Shown here: positions 44,539-56,912 of the stretch, piece after piece
Numbering within the stretch: the stretch's first letter is position 1
Layout of the letters: the number at the start of each line of letters is the position of its first letter
Assembly (NCBI GenBank): GCA_902806595.1
Contig: CADCXC010000044.1
Coordinates: 1,116,001-1,180,000, forward strand
DNA length: 64,000 bases
Origin: Pyrenopolyporus hunteri
Lineage: Eukaryota; Ascomycota; Sordariomycetes; Xylariales; Hypoxylaceae
Direction: 5' to 3'
Made by a program: the position numbers and the translations under genes
Notes under the pieces: model-generated
The model's input: the letters and a program-made list of their open reading frames with translations, nothing else
Told to the model about the DNA's origin: nothing
Databases searched by the model: none

Positions 44539-46876
44539 CTTGGCGTTCTTCGGCGTAGCTCGTAGCCTGAAGACGAAAGTAAACAAGGGGAGCCATTAGC
44601 GGAAAAGGCTATCATATATATGCTAGAACGCGTACTATGTATGTCGAGGTGAGAGAATCCGCCGCCATTGCGTTGAAAGTTCGATAGCCTATTCTACCAA
44701 TCGAATACCGCGTCCCGTCCCGCAGATCTTTGCCACTCACGGACCGCAAATTATCATGCATCTGTTTTTGCAGGCCATACCGTGGAGCCACAGCGCGGCC
44801 CCTACCCGAAGGCTTCGTGTTGAGATACATCGTGTTCAGCTTCCCATTTCCACCGCATCAGAAAGAAATGCAGCTCCCGTAAGTGCTGGCACAACCAATG
44901 ATATCCATCTGGCGGCGCCACTCAGCATAATCTTAAATCAGATCGGCGTATCCCATTGCCCGAATTACTTCGGTTGATGAGATTAGAATGGACCACGCAC
45001 GCATCAATCACCGGCTTCCCGAAGGCCGGATTCTTGCATCTTGCCTCCCTTCCCTTTTCGGTGCTCCAGCTCCTTGTTAATAAGGAGAGGGCTGTTTGGT
45101 CCGCCGATGGGCACATATTTTTTAGATTGTGTCCACACCCATTAAGCGTCACTATTATTTATTAAACGCATCATCTACCACCAAGTACCTATGTTTATGT
45201 CTGATCAGATATCCAGCTTACTTGCGTCTTCTAGGCCGATCCGTGTAACTCGAGATTTAGCTATGATACTATATGCCTCCTGGCTTGTGTTCTGGAGGCC
45301 TATAGAGCTCTGTTTCTCGCAGTAATGCTGAAGTCACCAAATATAGGCCACCTCTTATAAAATGACCGTACAATTACGAATCGAATGACGCGACTTGAAC
45401 TACGCAAGAGCACGTCCGTTGTGTTAAGCTAAAACGAATCAAATAGGGACGAGCAACATTCACCCGTCGAATTAAACCGAAAGTATATCATCCGCTGCGT
45501 CACTTTTAGGATAACCCTCAACGTATTGAAACGAGTGGGAAAAAAAGGACTAAAAACTCCAATTATACGAATGATCACGTTGCTGTTTCTTCGATAAATA
45601 CGGTACCTTAACTAGTAGTCACAGCGCTAACTCACGCAAACGGCATTTTCAAAATCTGTATACAAAAGAAGTAGTCGGCGTAATTTTGTCAATTGATCTG
45701 TAGTCAAAACGAAGATCATTCGCAGTAATGTCAAGCACCCTTTTCCAGTCACAGTGTCATGGTGAGCAATATTCCGCTCGAGGTTTCCCGCCACAATACT
45801 CAGATCCGCTACTCTGGGTTCTTGCGCATCGTGCACCTTTAGGTCTTTGCTAACGACGCCATTTTCTTCATGTTGTGCCATCTTGCTGTGTCTAGCGAAT
45901 ACCGTGCGGTTAGGATGGCCTCGCGGAGGCGCCGCTTAGCGCCGCATCGTCCTCGGCCGATCTAGTTTTTCGGCGCAGGCAGTTTTGGAACCCTTCAAGC
46001 GTAGGCGACCGGGAAGGGGACGTGGTCACCACAATACAGAAAGTTCGCCCCATGCCTTTCTTATGCGTCAAGGTAGGTAAGCGCCATGATATTTATCTCT
46101 TTTAGTTTTCTGAAATAACCCGAGTTACTATGTAAATGTTAAACGGGCCACTGATTTCCGGCCTCGTGATGTGTACGCGACCCCGCCGAATAGGGGTAGG
46201 TTATAAGGGGGGGTGATAAGTAATGTATTGACCAGGGGCATACCCGGGGACTAACAGGGACCCTGCAGAATACTATTAATATCGCATAGGATTTTACACA
46301 ACTAATATCAAATTTATGAGCAATGTTGTGTTGGTATAGGGTTGTATCGGGGGATTTCACTTACCCGCCAACGATAGCCATTGCAATGAGCGGCCCGAGG
46401 GTAGTATTTGAAGTATCGATCCCGCGTAGTTCCCAACCATGCAACTCTAGCGTCGGCCGACCTTAGTTCGGAAGGAAGATCCATGAGCCTCCAATTGAGG
46501 TATGAATGCTTCTAGGCGACTGCGTCTCCGCAAAATGCCCGCCCTATCGTTAGAGCTTCACACGTTTCGTGCGGCTCTAGCGGCGTCTTAAACGTCGATC
46601 TTGGTGAAATATCCTCATGACAAGCGCCGCCCATACCAGTGAGCTCCTAAAAAATAGGATTCCCCGCTCGGCCCAATACATTCGCTTTACCCAGACTGGA
46701 GCGCTCTATCTTGGATGGGGTGCCGAGAGTTTCGAATCATTTCGATCGAATGCCTATCTCTAGGCCCCCCAAGGTCAAGAAATTAGTGGGAATGCTTCCT
46801 TTTAGTAAGAAAGGGCAAGAGTCGAATAGTATAAGGGTGGAATAACGTACGTACAGCGCCTAACGTAACACATATT
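44539..46876. other. Intergenic region (2.3 kb), no supported gene
   Basis: This is the promoter of the GMC gene on the left and the 3' side of the membrane-protein gene on the right. A leftward frame of 84 codons (45627-45881) begins with a GC-richer patch but has no recognisable domain. It could be a gene relic. Confidence 0.45.
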
Positions 46877-48256
46877 CTAATTCCATACGATGGTAGCACT
46901 ATACGTCTGTCCTTCCAATATCCCGATGCATGAACCTGTGAAGTTCTGAGCGAGAATCTGGTAGTGACCATCCACCCGAGAACTCAAAATAAGCCCGAAC
47001 CACCGGTCTGAGCTTTGATGGACCGGTAAGAGCTGAGTGGGTGACCTGCTACATGTGGCTACGTCTCCGGTTTCTCCTGGCAAGCTGGTGAACTTCCCAC
47101 ATGGGGTATCTCTTGTCTCGATTGCTGATATGACAATGAGTCCAACCATAAACGTCAGTATAAAGAGGGTATAAATTTTATACCACGTTGACGAGATGCA
47201 AGGGATAATCGTCGAGGTCGTGCCGCGGAATGAGTAGTATCCATACAGGAGAATCGATACCGCGAGATAAGTCAAGTTTAACATACCCACGAGCAAGGAT
47301 GTCGTTGTGTACATGGTATTCTGTGATGAAGGCACGAGGAATGTACTGCAGAGAGCGGCGAGACTGAATATGGCTACGAAGTAGAATATACGAAATACTC
47401 GACTAGGCCAATAACTCAATTGTCGGAACTGCATCCCAGCTTCGGCCTCCATAGCCAAGTCAGGCTGGAGAAGGCTATCGAATGAGGCTTTTCGTGGAGT
47501 AACTCTCTCGATATTAGCGGCATTCATTTGCTGCACTGCCGTCAATCGAGTCTGACCGTCGTAGTTCATCGTGTACACGAAGTCGTCCGTTAGCCAGAGG
47601 GCGGCGCATAACCTCAATAGCCCCATAAGCGCGATTGACGGGAAAATGGCGTCGAGGGCCATGTCTGGGTTCTTACTGGTGCCGCCAGTCAGAATAGTTA
47701 TCAAGCAATAGAGCGGTTCCGCGCCCTGTAACGTGATGATTATCGTCTTGCCCATTTCCCAGGACACAAGTTCTACCCTAGGGTGTTCCGGCAAGTACGC
47801 GCAATAGGCGGGGCTTCGAGAGGCCATCTCCTCTGAGCCATCCCACCCTTGGTCGGTCCAAAAAAGCGCATTTGCGGCAGCCATGGTAGAAGTATCCCAT
47901 TTCCGCGCTCGGATACGTCTGTCTGTAACAGCGGCATATCTTATATCATTGTTAGCTGAACAGGATTTATACTATAGGCGATATGTGAGATCTCAAGGTA
48001 GAGGGTAGTATACGAAGCCTCGCACGTACCGAAAGAGAATAGACGTCGGGTTGAAGTGGCATAGACGGTCATGCCATCGAGGTTTACTCTTCGAGATATA
48101 CGAGGGCCGTGGTGCCCCTGAAACGATATGGGCGATAAGTGGAGCTAGGCATAGCGTAAGGAGAGTTATCCAATCCTCAAAGGCAATGTTTCGGCTTTGA
48201 TAGATCAGCGGGTAGAACTTAGCCACTCCCCAATGTAGATAATTATCATCTCCCAT
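46877..48256 (-). CDS. Polytopic membrane protein of unknown function
   Basis: Exons 48256-48030 and 47939-46877 give 429 residues. The 90-nt intron (GTACGT, GCTAAC branch site, unusual TAAG acceptor) joins SILFR to YAAVTDRRIRARKW in phase. About six membrane segments are visible: WITLLTLCLAPLIAHIV, IIITLQGAEPLYCLITIL, a third around IALMGLLRLCAALWL, FRIFYFVAIFSLAALC, LLVGMLNLTYLAVSILLYGYY and IYTLFILTFMVGLIVI. Between segments 3 and 4 lies a hydrophilic loop of about 75 residues. The C-terminal 80 residues after the last segment hold several cysteines and an Asn-Phe-Thr site, suggesting an extracytoplasmic end. No transporter signature is seen. The layout matches uncharacterised fungal integral membrane proteins. 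Confidence 0.6.
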
Positions 48257-49655
48257 GGCCTCGATGGTATTCAGGGATGGGGATGCTGAATGAAGAGGAT
48301 ATATTTGTGAGCATTTCGATTAGGGTTGGTTTCCGTTCCAGGTGGGAGTATATAGGAGTCTAATAGGAGCACGCTATAAAAGTCTGGTAACTTGGACTGC
48401 CGTATCGTTTCGTATTATAAGACCGCCGGTTTGTGGCTTACGTATGACGAATGGGACACGCAGGTCGCCGAGTCGATATACCGAAACCATAGAGTTACAC
48501 AAGCTGAAAAATGCCATTGTTCCTTTATATCCGGGAACACTTCCGAATGGAATATTACGAGAAGCTGAGGACAGGGCATCCGATCTAACCTCGTTTTCTT
48601 ACGGTCCGGCGTGTTAGGGTCAACAAAAGCATTGAGCGCCAGCTCGGCTAGCGGCCGACGTACGAATTAGGTGTTGAGCGAGTGCTACATCCTAAAAACG
48701 TACCTAATTTTAGCTCAAAGGGGGGGGCCAAACATGTTGCTTTTTCCTTTGGAACGCTCATTATAAAACTCCGCTCCGTTGGTCTATACCGGGACATGCA
48801 CGGCATAGGATTAAGAGTGACCTAGCGCATTGGGATTGGGCTTGTCAGCCTAAGCTAGATGTTGTAAGCTACACTGGCCCAAATGCCCATGTCTCGGCTA
48901 GCTCCCGAATTCTTCGTACAGTTAGCTCTGTTGCTGACCGCCATGTTTCAAGCCCATTTGTTACACCATTTACTTCGAGAGTAGGGGGCTGGCTCGGTAT
49001 TAAGTCGCTCTGTATTGACCCACTGAACCTGGAGGGTAGTGCTATTGACTGAACCTTAAGTTGACTTGGCCAGATGATAACATAGTAGAATAATCGGGAC
49101 TGATGGATATTCCATTTAACTACATGTAATTAAGAATGCATGAGTAGTTACGACTTTGATCCTATCCCCGACGTCTCACACGCACTAAACAGCGTGAGTC
49201 CTTGATTGCTACTAGTCCTAACCAGTTGATATACATGATCCTGCCGGCACATCTCTTACGTATTACCCCAGCGTGCGCACCAGAACCCCCACCTCCGGGG
49301 CCCCCCATTCGCATTAAGGGGCCGTACAACTTACGTGATAAAGAAAATCGCAACAAGCCTCCTATGACACCTCACTCATCCCCATCATCGGGTTTATAGA
49401 TTGATACGGGCGAGCAACTCACCCAGTAGCCAGGACCTGTTATAATCTTATCTTTATAGCTAATGAATTACCTTCCTATCAATGTTATCTATCCTGTTAG
49501 TGGTTAAAAATACGATCAAATGATATATCTTATACTATTATTGCGATTTACTTAGAGACATAGGTATCTAGATTACTCCAATAATGCTTTTCTTTTCATT
49601 AGGCTAGATAGGGAACTATTCGTAGTATATAATTAAAATCACTCACGTACTCTTC
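48257..49655. other. Intergenic region, no supported gene
   Basis: Promoter of the membrane-protein gene and 3' side of the transporter gene. A G8 run is at about 48721-48728. Nothing coding is supported. Confidence 0.5.
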
Positions 49656-51430
49656 TTAACACCTCGCTCTAGGATTCCACCCAACCTGGTGTACCCTGAC
49701 GGCAACAAACCAAAAGAAACCAAGAGTCGTCATAGTCGCTGCCCAACCCTGTGCGCCCGTGAACTTCCCGCCGTTGGCGGCCTGGATTGCGCCACCAATT
49801 GGTGGTCCCGTCAAAGACGCGAAGGAAGAAATAGTGAAAGCCATTCCAAGTCGCGTGCCAACGGTATCCAGCCTTTTAGTGATACTCGCTAATAGACGAA
49901 AAAAAGGTCAGTAATCAATAAGAGTATGGTTCAAAGGGGGTTACTCGGGGGCGGTGTAGTTCATTAGCCACTTCGACTAAAAAGCCTAACTCTTGACATC
50001 CCCCCCCCTTTTTTTTGGGGGGGGGAGGGCGTAGGGCGCATAAAGGGCAAAAGAATAAAACTGGATGTTACTGACCAACAGCGGTAGCTGTCAAACATTG
50101 AAAACTACCGGAGCATATGCCATAGAAGCATGTGAAGACGTATAGACCCGGCACGTTATCCACGGCGAGCCAGCAGAAAGCAACGATCGCCCATGCGAGT
50201 GTGACGGGAACCATCACGTTGATTGGCCCAACCCGATCCGCGATTATAGGTGGTATAACTCGGAAAAGGATGCCAGCTCCATTGATAAGAATGACCATAA
50301 TTGAAGCAGATGAGTACGAGAGACCCAATATCTCAGTGCCGAATGATGCGATCTATGTCAATATGTCAGCGACGGGCTTTGGATATGATCCGAAATATAC
50401 AGGGCCACCCACATAGTAGAAGCAGAAGTAATTTGCCATCATCAGCATAAATATTCCGGCCACGACACCATCGTATGCGAATTCGCGGAATGCCGAAAAC
50501 TCAATAATCGGACCGGATTTTCTAGGCGGCAGGCGTGGGCGCATAAACATCAGCACAACGGAGAGGCAGCCCAGGTTAATAAAAGCCAGCACTCTCGTCG
50601 TCCAAGCGAACCCCAATGTGGGAATCAATTGCCTGACGACGACCGGGTAAACGATGCCTCCGGCCGAGTTCCCGGTAGTAGCGAGACCAACCGCCAAAGC
50701 CCGCCTCTTACTGAAATAAGTAGCGACAAGAGCGAGGGACGGGGTGAAGAAGATCCCAGCCCCTATTCCAGTGAGCACGCCTTGGGTCAGCATCAGAGAC
50801 CAGTACTCGGTCGATATGCTCATGAGGAAAATGCCGAGCACCTGGATAATCGCGCCAACGAGGAAGGTCGGCACGAAGAGCCCGGCATCTAGAAGACGGC
50901 CGGAGAAGACGCTGATCACCAGGCAGAACCATATCTGCATGGACCCTATCCACGATATCGTTGATGGGGATTGTGGTAGGGTAGCTGTGTAGTAAGTCTG
51001 AAAGCTACCGAAGGAGTTCACCCATCCCCATGTGGTGAAGATAACTAGCCAGCCCACTGTTGCAGTTAGCGACGCCACGCGCGTTATGTCTCTTATTATG
51101 ATATTAAATTAGCATACTTGCGACTTGTGTCCAGGCATTGATGCCCCCGTCGGGCGGTGGTGGCGGTTCCGGCCATGACCTTGTGGTCAAGCGTGAAGCG
51201 ACCTGCGTAAGCACATTGCTGGCGGTTCTTCTTAGATCCAAGGAGGGCCTGGTGCGCTTGTCTTCGGTTTCGGTCTTTCCCGGTGTTTCGGCGTTGTCTC
51301 TCGTCCTATATTGCTGGACAGCGTGAATCCCATCGGAAGAAGATGTGTCGGATGCGCTATCTTCGGGATGCCCAGGTGATGCTGGACGGGGTTTTTCCTG
51401 GACTTGTTCGCTATAGCTTTGGCCTGCCAT
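49656..51430 (-). CDS. MFS transporter, monocarboxylate-porter (MCT/Mch) type
   Basis: Exons 51430-51118, 51056-50413, 50352-50076 and 49888-49656 give 488 residues with about 12 membrane segments, after a 90-residue disordered N-terminus. The MCT hallmark DGG-x-x-AW-x-QV is present. Intron 1 (61 nt, GCTAAC branch site) joins it to MGWLVIFTTWGWVNSFG at the correct spacing. Intron 2 (60 nt, GTGGGT) gives FCFYYIASFGTEILGLSYS; a competing in-frame donor, GTATAT, would add three residues. Intron 3 (187 nt) contains a C9-T8-G9 hairpin and joins LTATAVA to SITKRLDTVGTRLG. The C-terminal half ends with FASLTGPPIGGAI. Members move monocarboxylates or riboflavin, or are of unknown substrate, at the plasma membrane. 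The substrate is not predictable here. Confidence 0.88.
50000..50025. repeat. Perfect C9-T8-G9 hairpin inside an intron
   Basis: Nine C, eight T and nine G in a row form a 9-bp all-G/C stem with an eight-base loop. It lies in intron 3 of the transporter gene, read there as C9-A8-G9. Confidence 0.8.
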
Positions 51431-53912
51431 TATTAGAGCGGATAGTAACTGGTGCTAAAACACGATTGGGGACGCTTGAGCGGAACGGCCATTCGGACAG
51501 AAGTAGGAATGGGAAATCGCACCAAAAGAATATCAATTGGTAAATTAACATATGATATTATAACATTCGTCTGCACGCTCCGTCTTCGGCCCTGTTTACT
51601 AGTTTATTAGCAAAGAAGCTTAATAAGATTCCTAGTTAGCCTATAGGGGCTGCCTCGATTAGTTGCTAACCTAACTAGAGGTCCCGAGCACCGATCCGAT
51701 CACCTCCATTGTGGAGCAGAGGTAGGAGTCCGGGGCAAAAGAGCATACCGGAACGGCTCCAGGAGATCGTCACAGGGGGTAACAATCGATTTCCATTGGA
51801 TAAGTGGCATCAATCGGGTGGTTTCCATCTCGATTGCCGGCCGGGTTTCGCAACTGACCTCGCAGCATATACGGATCATCTACAGCCGAACCCTTGACAA
51901 ATATGCACAGTATTAATCATGAACGATTGCACGTTGATTAATACCCACCTTATGGTTAAGTTTGACAAAGCTCACCGACTCCAAAGTCTCTTCCTTGGGC
52001 CGGCATCGCAGATGAATCAACGGTCAAAGCTGTCGTATAATGGAGAATTTATGAAGTATAATGCAACTCGGACGTTTGTCCCGGCTAAAAGTGGTCACTA
52101 AACTTCAGTGTTCTATTGCATGATGCTTAAAGGTAACGCTATCCGGCGGCCAACTGAGACTAGTTGCCCAATAGGAAGGGATGGGTCCTGCTATCGAGGT
52201 CGACGCAACGAGAAATGCATGAGCTTCGAGTGCGAGTTGAGCGAATACGGATATTTACATGCAGCGGTGTTATTAAGAGGTTAGGCAAGCCAATAGAACG
52301 TAACCGAGCTATCTACTACTTACCTAAGTGCGGACGGGATTATAGACTACCTACCTAAACTTATTCTGCGTGGAACGATTCCCGGCGCAAACCATAAATT
52401 TAATAGACTACGTCGGAGCTTATCCTTAATATGTTGATTGAAGTAGGTTCCAGGTGTTCATTCTCAATCGTCCTTCGGCTTGGTTAGGTAGTTCGTGCAA
52501 CAACGAAGTGCTGCACGAGTTAAGTGGTTGGTCTCCTGGCACATGAAGCCCGCAGCTATCATCCCTTTGTGACATTCATCGTTTGGCTTTCGATATTCAA
52601 CGGTCATTAATTAAAGGACATAAATAACCATTACAAAAGGGACTATCGCGGTATTGTATAAGATAATAATCAGGGCTTAAACTTATTAGTGTAAAGAGTG
52701 GGAGTTCGTACAAATTATGGATGTTTAGAAATACTTGTTATCCAGTATTAAATTATATGCCGTATTATGTATTTTATAACGGTACGTAATTACTATGTGA
52801 TGTCCACGGTGCGTGTAGATGTCTAACCAGGGCTGGGTCCTCGGATACTTTAAATATGGCCAATATTTCTCTTCGGGGTTAGGTCGTCGAGGGCTGATCC
52901 TGCGCTTTGACATCCTCATCTTTACTAAGCTGAAAATGCGCTTATTCCCTGGTAATAACTCGTGAGCATTGAAGGCTGGACGCTTAGGTACCTATTTAAG
53001 ATTTTACAATGCTCTTATAAGGGACGTAAGTTCCATAAGCACATCATCTGAGAGTAGATGTAAAGAGGTCCTTGATGCAACTCTTTACCTAGGAAATACT
53101 CAGCGAGTTTCCGTATCCTCTGTCTTAGTTCAATACCATACTACTTTTATTAGACATTAGATTATGTCAACGTCCCTTAACGGCCGGGCACTTCAATATT
53201 TCTTTTTATAGTCCGGGGCTGAGGTCGGCGTCTTATCCAATGGAAACCCCCTGTCTCGGGGAAACATTAAGTTCTGGTACATCATATGCAAGCCATCAGA
53301 AAGCAATCGAACTGTATGTAGGCAAGCGTTGAGTAAGCTAGAACGATCACGGAAACTGTGGAGTTTCGCGCCGTCCCTACCTGCGGGCCAAGCACGCACG
53401 AGGCGGAACATTGTTAGTTCCTAGGTTGATGGAGGACGGTCCTACTCATCCTAGCGCATCTAGTTTTAATACGTAAACATGCAGAGGTGCGTATAATCTA
53501 AAGTCGAATGTTATAGATGCTGGTTGGGTTTCGGGTCGGAAACGGAAGTTAGTTCGAATGCCCCTAGCGGACGGTTTTGTGAGGTTTCATCGACCTATTT
53601 TGGGAAATCCATGTGGTATCCCCCACGAGGCTGGAGGATTTATTCCCCTGCTTTCAACCCCAGATATGCACGAATTTCTTATCTGTAACTAAAGCTCAAA
53701 CTCCGCCACGCTTGCTGGTATGCAGGGAGCCTACAAGCCAAGCTTGTACTTCCTGTTTCGGATCTATTGACGAGGCTGCCCGAGTCTTAACACTTTAGGG
53801 GCTGGGGGAATTGGTATAGATATGAGTCGACTATGTCGCGAAGAGTATTCGTGGGAATTCCCCATCCGCATCCATTACACATTCAAGCTCGTAGGACTCT
53901 AATATCTCAAGA
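51431..53912. other. Long intergenic region (2.5 kb), no supported gene
   Basis: This divergent spacer holds promoters of the transporter (-) and the membrane protein (+). It is AT-rich around 52580-52920. GGTACCTATT-type motifs occur near 52987. Frames up to about 86 codons show no domain. Confidence 0.5.
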
Positions 53913-55973
53913 ATGTTCCTAGCAAAACCACTTCTCCTTTTTGGCTGGGCTGCGGCCTTCAGCTCTGTATCAGCTACCATATCTCCACAAGATATTGTAG
54001 TACGAGACGCTCCAGGGTCGTCATCCGAAGATACCCTTCGCGCTCTCCGACGGTCTCTCATGAGCATCAAGAGAGACACGGTGCTGAAAAACACAACGAC
54101 TCTAGATAAGAGTTGGAATGGTGCCACTTTACTTAGCATGTAAGGATCGCCTAGGTTTCGCGCCTAACAAATTCCGTTTCTATCATGGCCTAATATACAG
54201 TCTAGTCCGGTCCCAGTTGATACGGACAATGGCGTTGCAGTGACAACTGGCGTCGACATAACATGTACAACATGCTATATCAAAGGTAATGCGACCGCGG
54301 AGTTCAGCGTCGATGGGAAGTTCAACGCCAGCCAGGCGTTACAGAACTTCACAGGCCAAGTCCAAGATGAAATCTTGAATACAACAAATCAGGTCGTCGA
54401 GTATATCGAAGACTATTTTCCGACCGTGTTTAAGAATCTAGAAGACGGTATAGATCTTGACGACTTCGACTTCCCCCCAATAAATATAAGCTTCAACGTT
54501 GATGTCCCGGATATCCCTGAGTGCCGCCTCCAATTCAAATTTGACGACCTTGAGCTGTATATGCTCTTCGACACTGTGTTGACAGCCGGAGCGACGTATA
54601 ATTTAAACCTATTTTCGTCAAACACACCCATTGGGATTTCCGCTAGCAACGACTTATTTCTCGGCGTCGTCTTCTCGGTCGACTTGATCCTCAGCGTGAA
54701 TACAGAGATTGATATCAGCAGCGGAATTCATATCAAACTCGACGATGGCGTGGGGCTCGATATGGCCTTGTTTGGGCAAAACGTCTCCAGCATTACCTTG
54801 TAAGCAACCATTTCCCCATTTAAATCACCTGAATTAACCTAGACATGCTAATTTGTTACGAATTTGAAGTAATGGAGCCAACTTCGAGTTCCTTCCAGTA
54901 ACGGTTGAAAGTGCGGGCGGCCTTCTGAAAGCTGTGCTACGCGTTGGTGTAAACGCAGGGTTTGAGCTGTCAACTCCCAGTGTAGCGATCCCCAGCTTCT
55001 CCTTTTCGACGAAGGCCAGTGCCGGTGTGGGAGTCAGCGTATGGGCAGACATTGCCGAATTCGCGACAAATGTTACCGCTTCCCCTGAGGGCGATGAAGA
55101 AGACTGCGCCTTAAAGGTCGAACAGTCGTATCAGTTCGGCCTTGGCGCTGCTGCTGGAGCTACTCTCGCTATCGGAGTAGAGACATGGGGACCTGCTCCT
55201 AATGTATGTTACTTAATTTCTCATGTACTGTGACGTTGACTCCGAGACTCGCGCGGTGAAGTTGGGAATAAATGGCTGATTTGAGGTTACTGGGTAGACC
55301 AACATACCCATCTACACAACGACGATAGCCGACGTATGTGCCATCCAGCGCAGCACTCAGACCACTACCGCGTCCACCGCAGCGGTTACCGCCCGAGCTG
55401 ACGATGACCTAACAACCACAACACTCACCAAAAAAGTCACCTACACGGGCGTAGCCTGTCTAACTACGGGTCTGGTCAACTGCCCGCAGGCCTCGCAAAC
55501 CACCACCAAGGTAACGACTACATTGACGCACATCACAGCGGTGCCTTCGGATTCAGACCCTACCTTCCCCGAGACCACCGGAACCGGCGTGGCTACTCCC
55601 GTTCCCTTTGGCACCAACGCGAAATCGGTCGACGCTACGTCAGGGTCTCCTGTATCGTATGTGGCGCCACCGCCGACGTCCTCATCATCACGAGACCCTA
55701 CCGTTTCTGAGGAGCACCCGCTCGGAGAAGTCGGTGGTGTTGACAAGAGGATCGTCATCGGGGTGAGCGTTGGCGTTGGCGTCCCCGTGGTGGGAGCAAT
55801 CGTTGCTGGCATTTAGTAAGGTTTTTACACCTTTATTGCTGATATGTCTGCTAACCATCGTGTGCAGCTTCTGTTACAGGCGCAAGAGATACGCTCCGGT
55901 ATCTAAGGGCGACGCAACTTATCTTGCACCTCAACCATATTACGGTGCTGGGCCGGCTCAAGGGCGAAAGTGA
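53913..55973 (+). CDS. Secreted, single-pass membrane protein of a conserved uncharacterised fungal type
   Basis: Exons 53913-54139, 54206-54799, 54870-55203, 55298-55815 and 55868-55973 give 592 residues. All phases close. A signal peptide (MFLAKPLLLFGWAAAFSSVSA) is followed by an extracellular region with a Cys pair in ITCTTCYIKG, many N-glycosylation sites and beta-strand-rich stretches (LYMLFDTVLTAGATYNLNL, GIHIKLDDGVGLDMALF, FLPVTVESAGGLLKAVLRVGV). A Thr-rich stalk (TTTKVTTTLTHITAV) leads to one membrane segment, IVIGVSVGVGVPVVGAIVAG, and a short basic tail, RRKRYAPVSKG, with Tyr motifs. Intron 1 uses the TCTAG acceptor, not the nearer CAG, because only that keeps frame. The layout fits a surface protein or sensor. 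I do not know a characterised member. Confidence 0.75.
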
Positions 55974-56912
55974 ATGTGGTTACTCTGGGGGAATAGGCGT
56001 TATTAGACATTGAGGTTTTATGATATCCCATTGGTTATATGTGTTATGAGGGAATTCGGCGTTGTTTTGTGGTATTATGAGGAATTCAATGGTCTATTTG
56101 ATGATTACAGCCATCCTGTACTTATACCCGGATATTATATGTTAGTTATTTCTTGCTTATTCTTCGTGTTAATGCCGTAGTGATGCGTGTGTCCTGTCGG
56201 TGGAATTAGAGCCAACCTAAGATATTCAAAGGTGAAAAAGGGACTTCCTTTAAGCAAAGCTTACCGCCTTTCCAATTTTCATAGAAGCACCCACTACCCG
56301 ACAGTGTGGTTGACCTATGTCTTCCGGGTTTGGGCCGGAAGGATCGCATGTAGGACCATCTTTGAACACAGACGTATGGCGCGATCCTCATAGCATCTTC
56401 GTATTTGGGCAATAGTAAACCCGGCGTTTCTCGCGAACTGTATAGCCCCTCTGGATCAAGCTAAGCCGCGCGCGATCGTTAGGATATCGACTTGCTAGGA
56501 GTGTCGCGTGAGACTAGTAAAGAGTCCCCCCAAAGAGGTGGGTAGCTTAGTTGTCGCCGGCCTCGCTGACAAAACTAACACTCGGTTGCGGAATTAAGAG
56601 TGTAATAACTATCTTATTTTCCGGTAATTCGGAGGATTCGCATTGTTCTGATATTCATTTGTCAGACTTGAGTTCATTGTGACCTTGCGGGGACGTCATA
56701 ATCAGTCCCGCTAGTGAATGTTTAGTAGTAGAATGCAACCTGATCGCGTAACAGGTTACAGTCAAAACTATATATCGATGATGCGTGGTCTTCGAGTCCA
56801 TGTTACAAAGCTGTAGGATATCTGTATCTGTTTAATTCTGTTTATCCATCCTCTAGGCCAACGTATTTTCGATGCTTCATCTTAAGTGGCTTGAGCCAAG
56901 CTAATCATCACG
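55974..56912. other. Intergenic region, no supported gene
   Basis: 3' region of the membrane-protein gene and promoter of the next rightward gene. Nothing coding or repeated is supported. Confidence 0.5.

Noticed and set aside
45370..45440. Possible degraded tRNA (acttgaactacgcaag region)
   Set aside because: No acceptor or anticodon stem could be formed on either strand.
45627..45881. 84-codon minus-strand frame starting MAQHEENG
   Set aside because: Plausible N-terminal texture, but no continuing exon or domain could be found; at most a relic.
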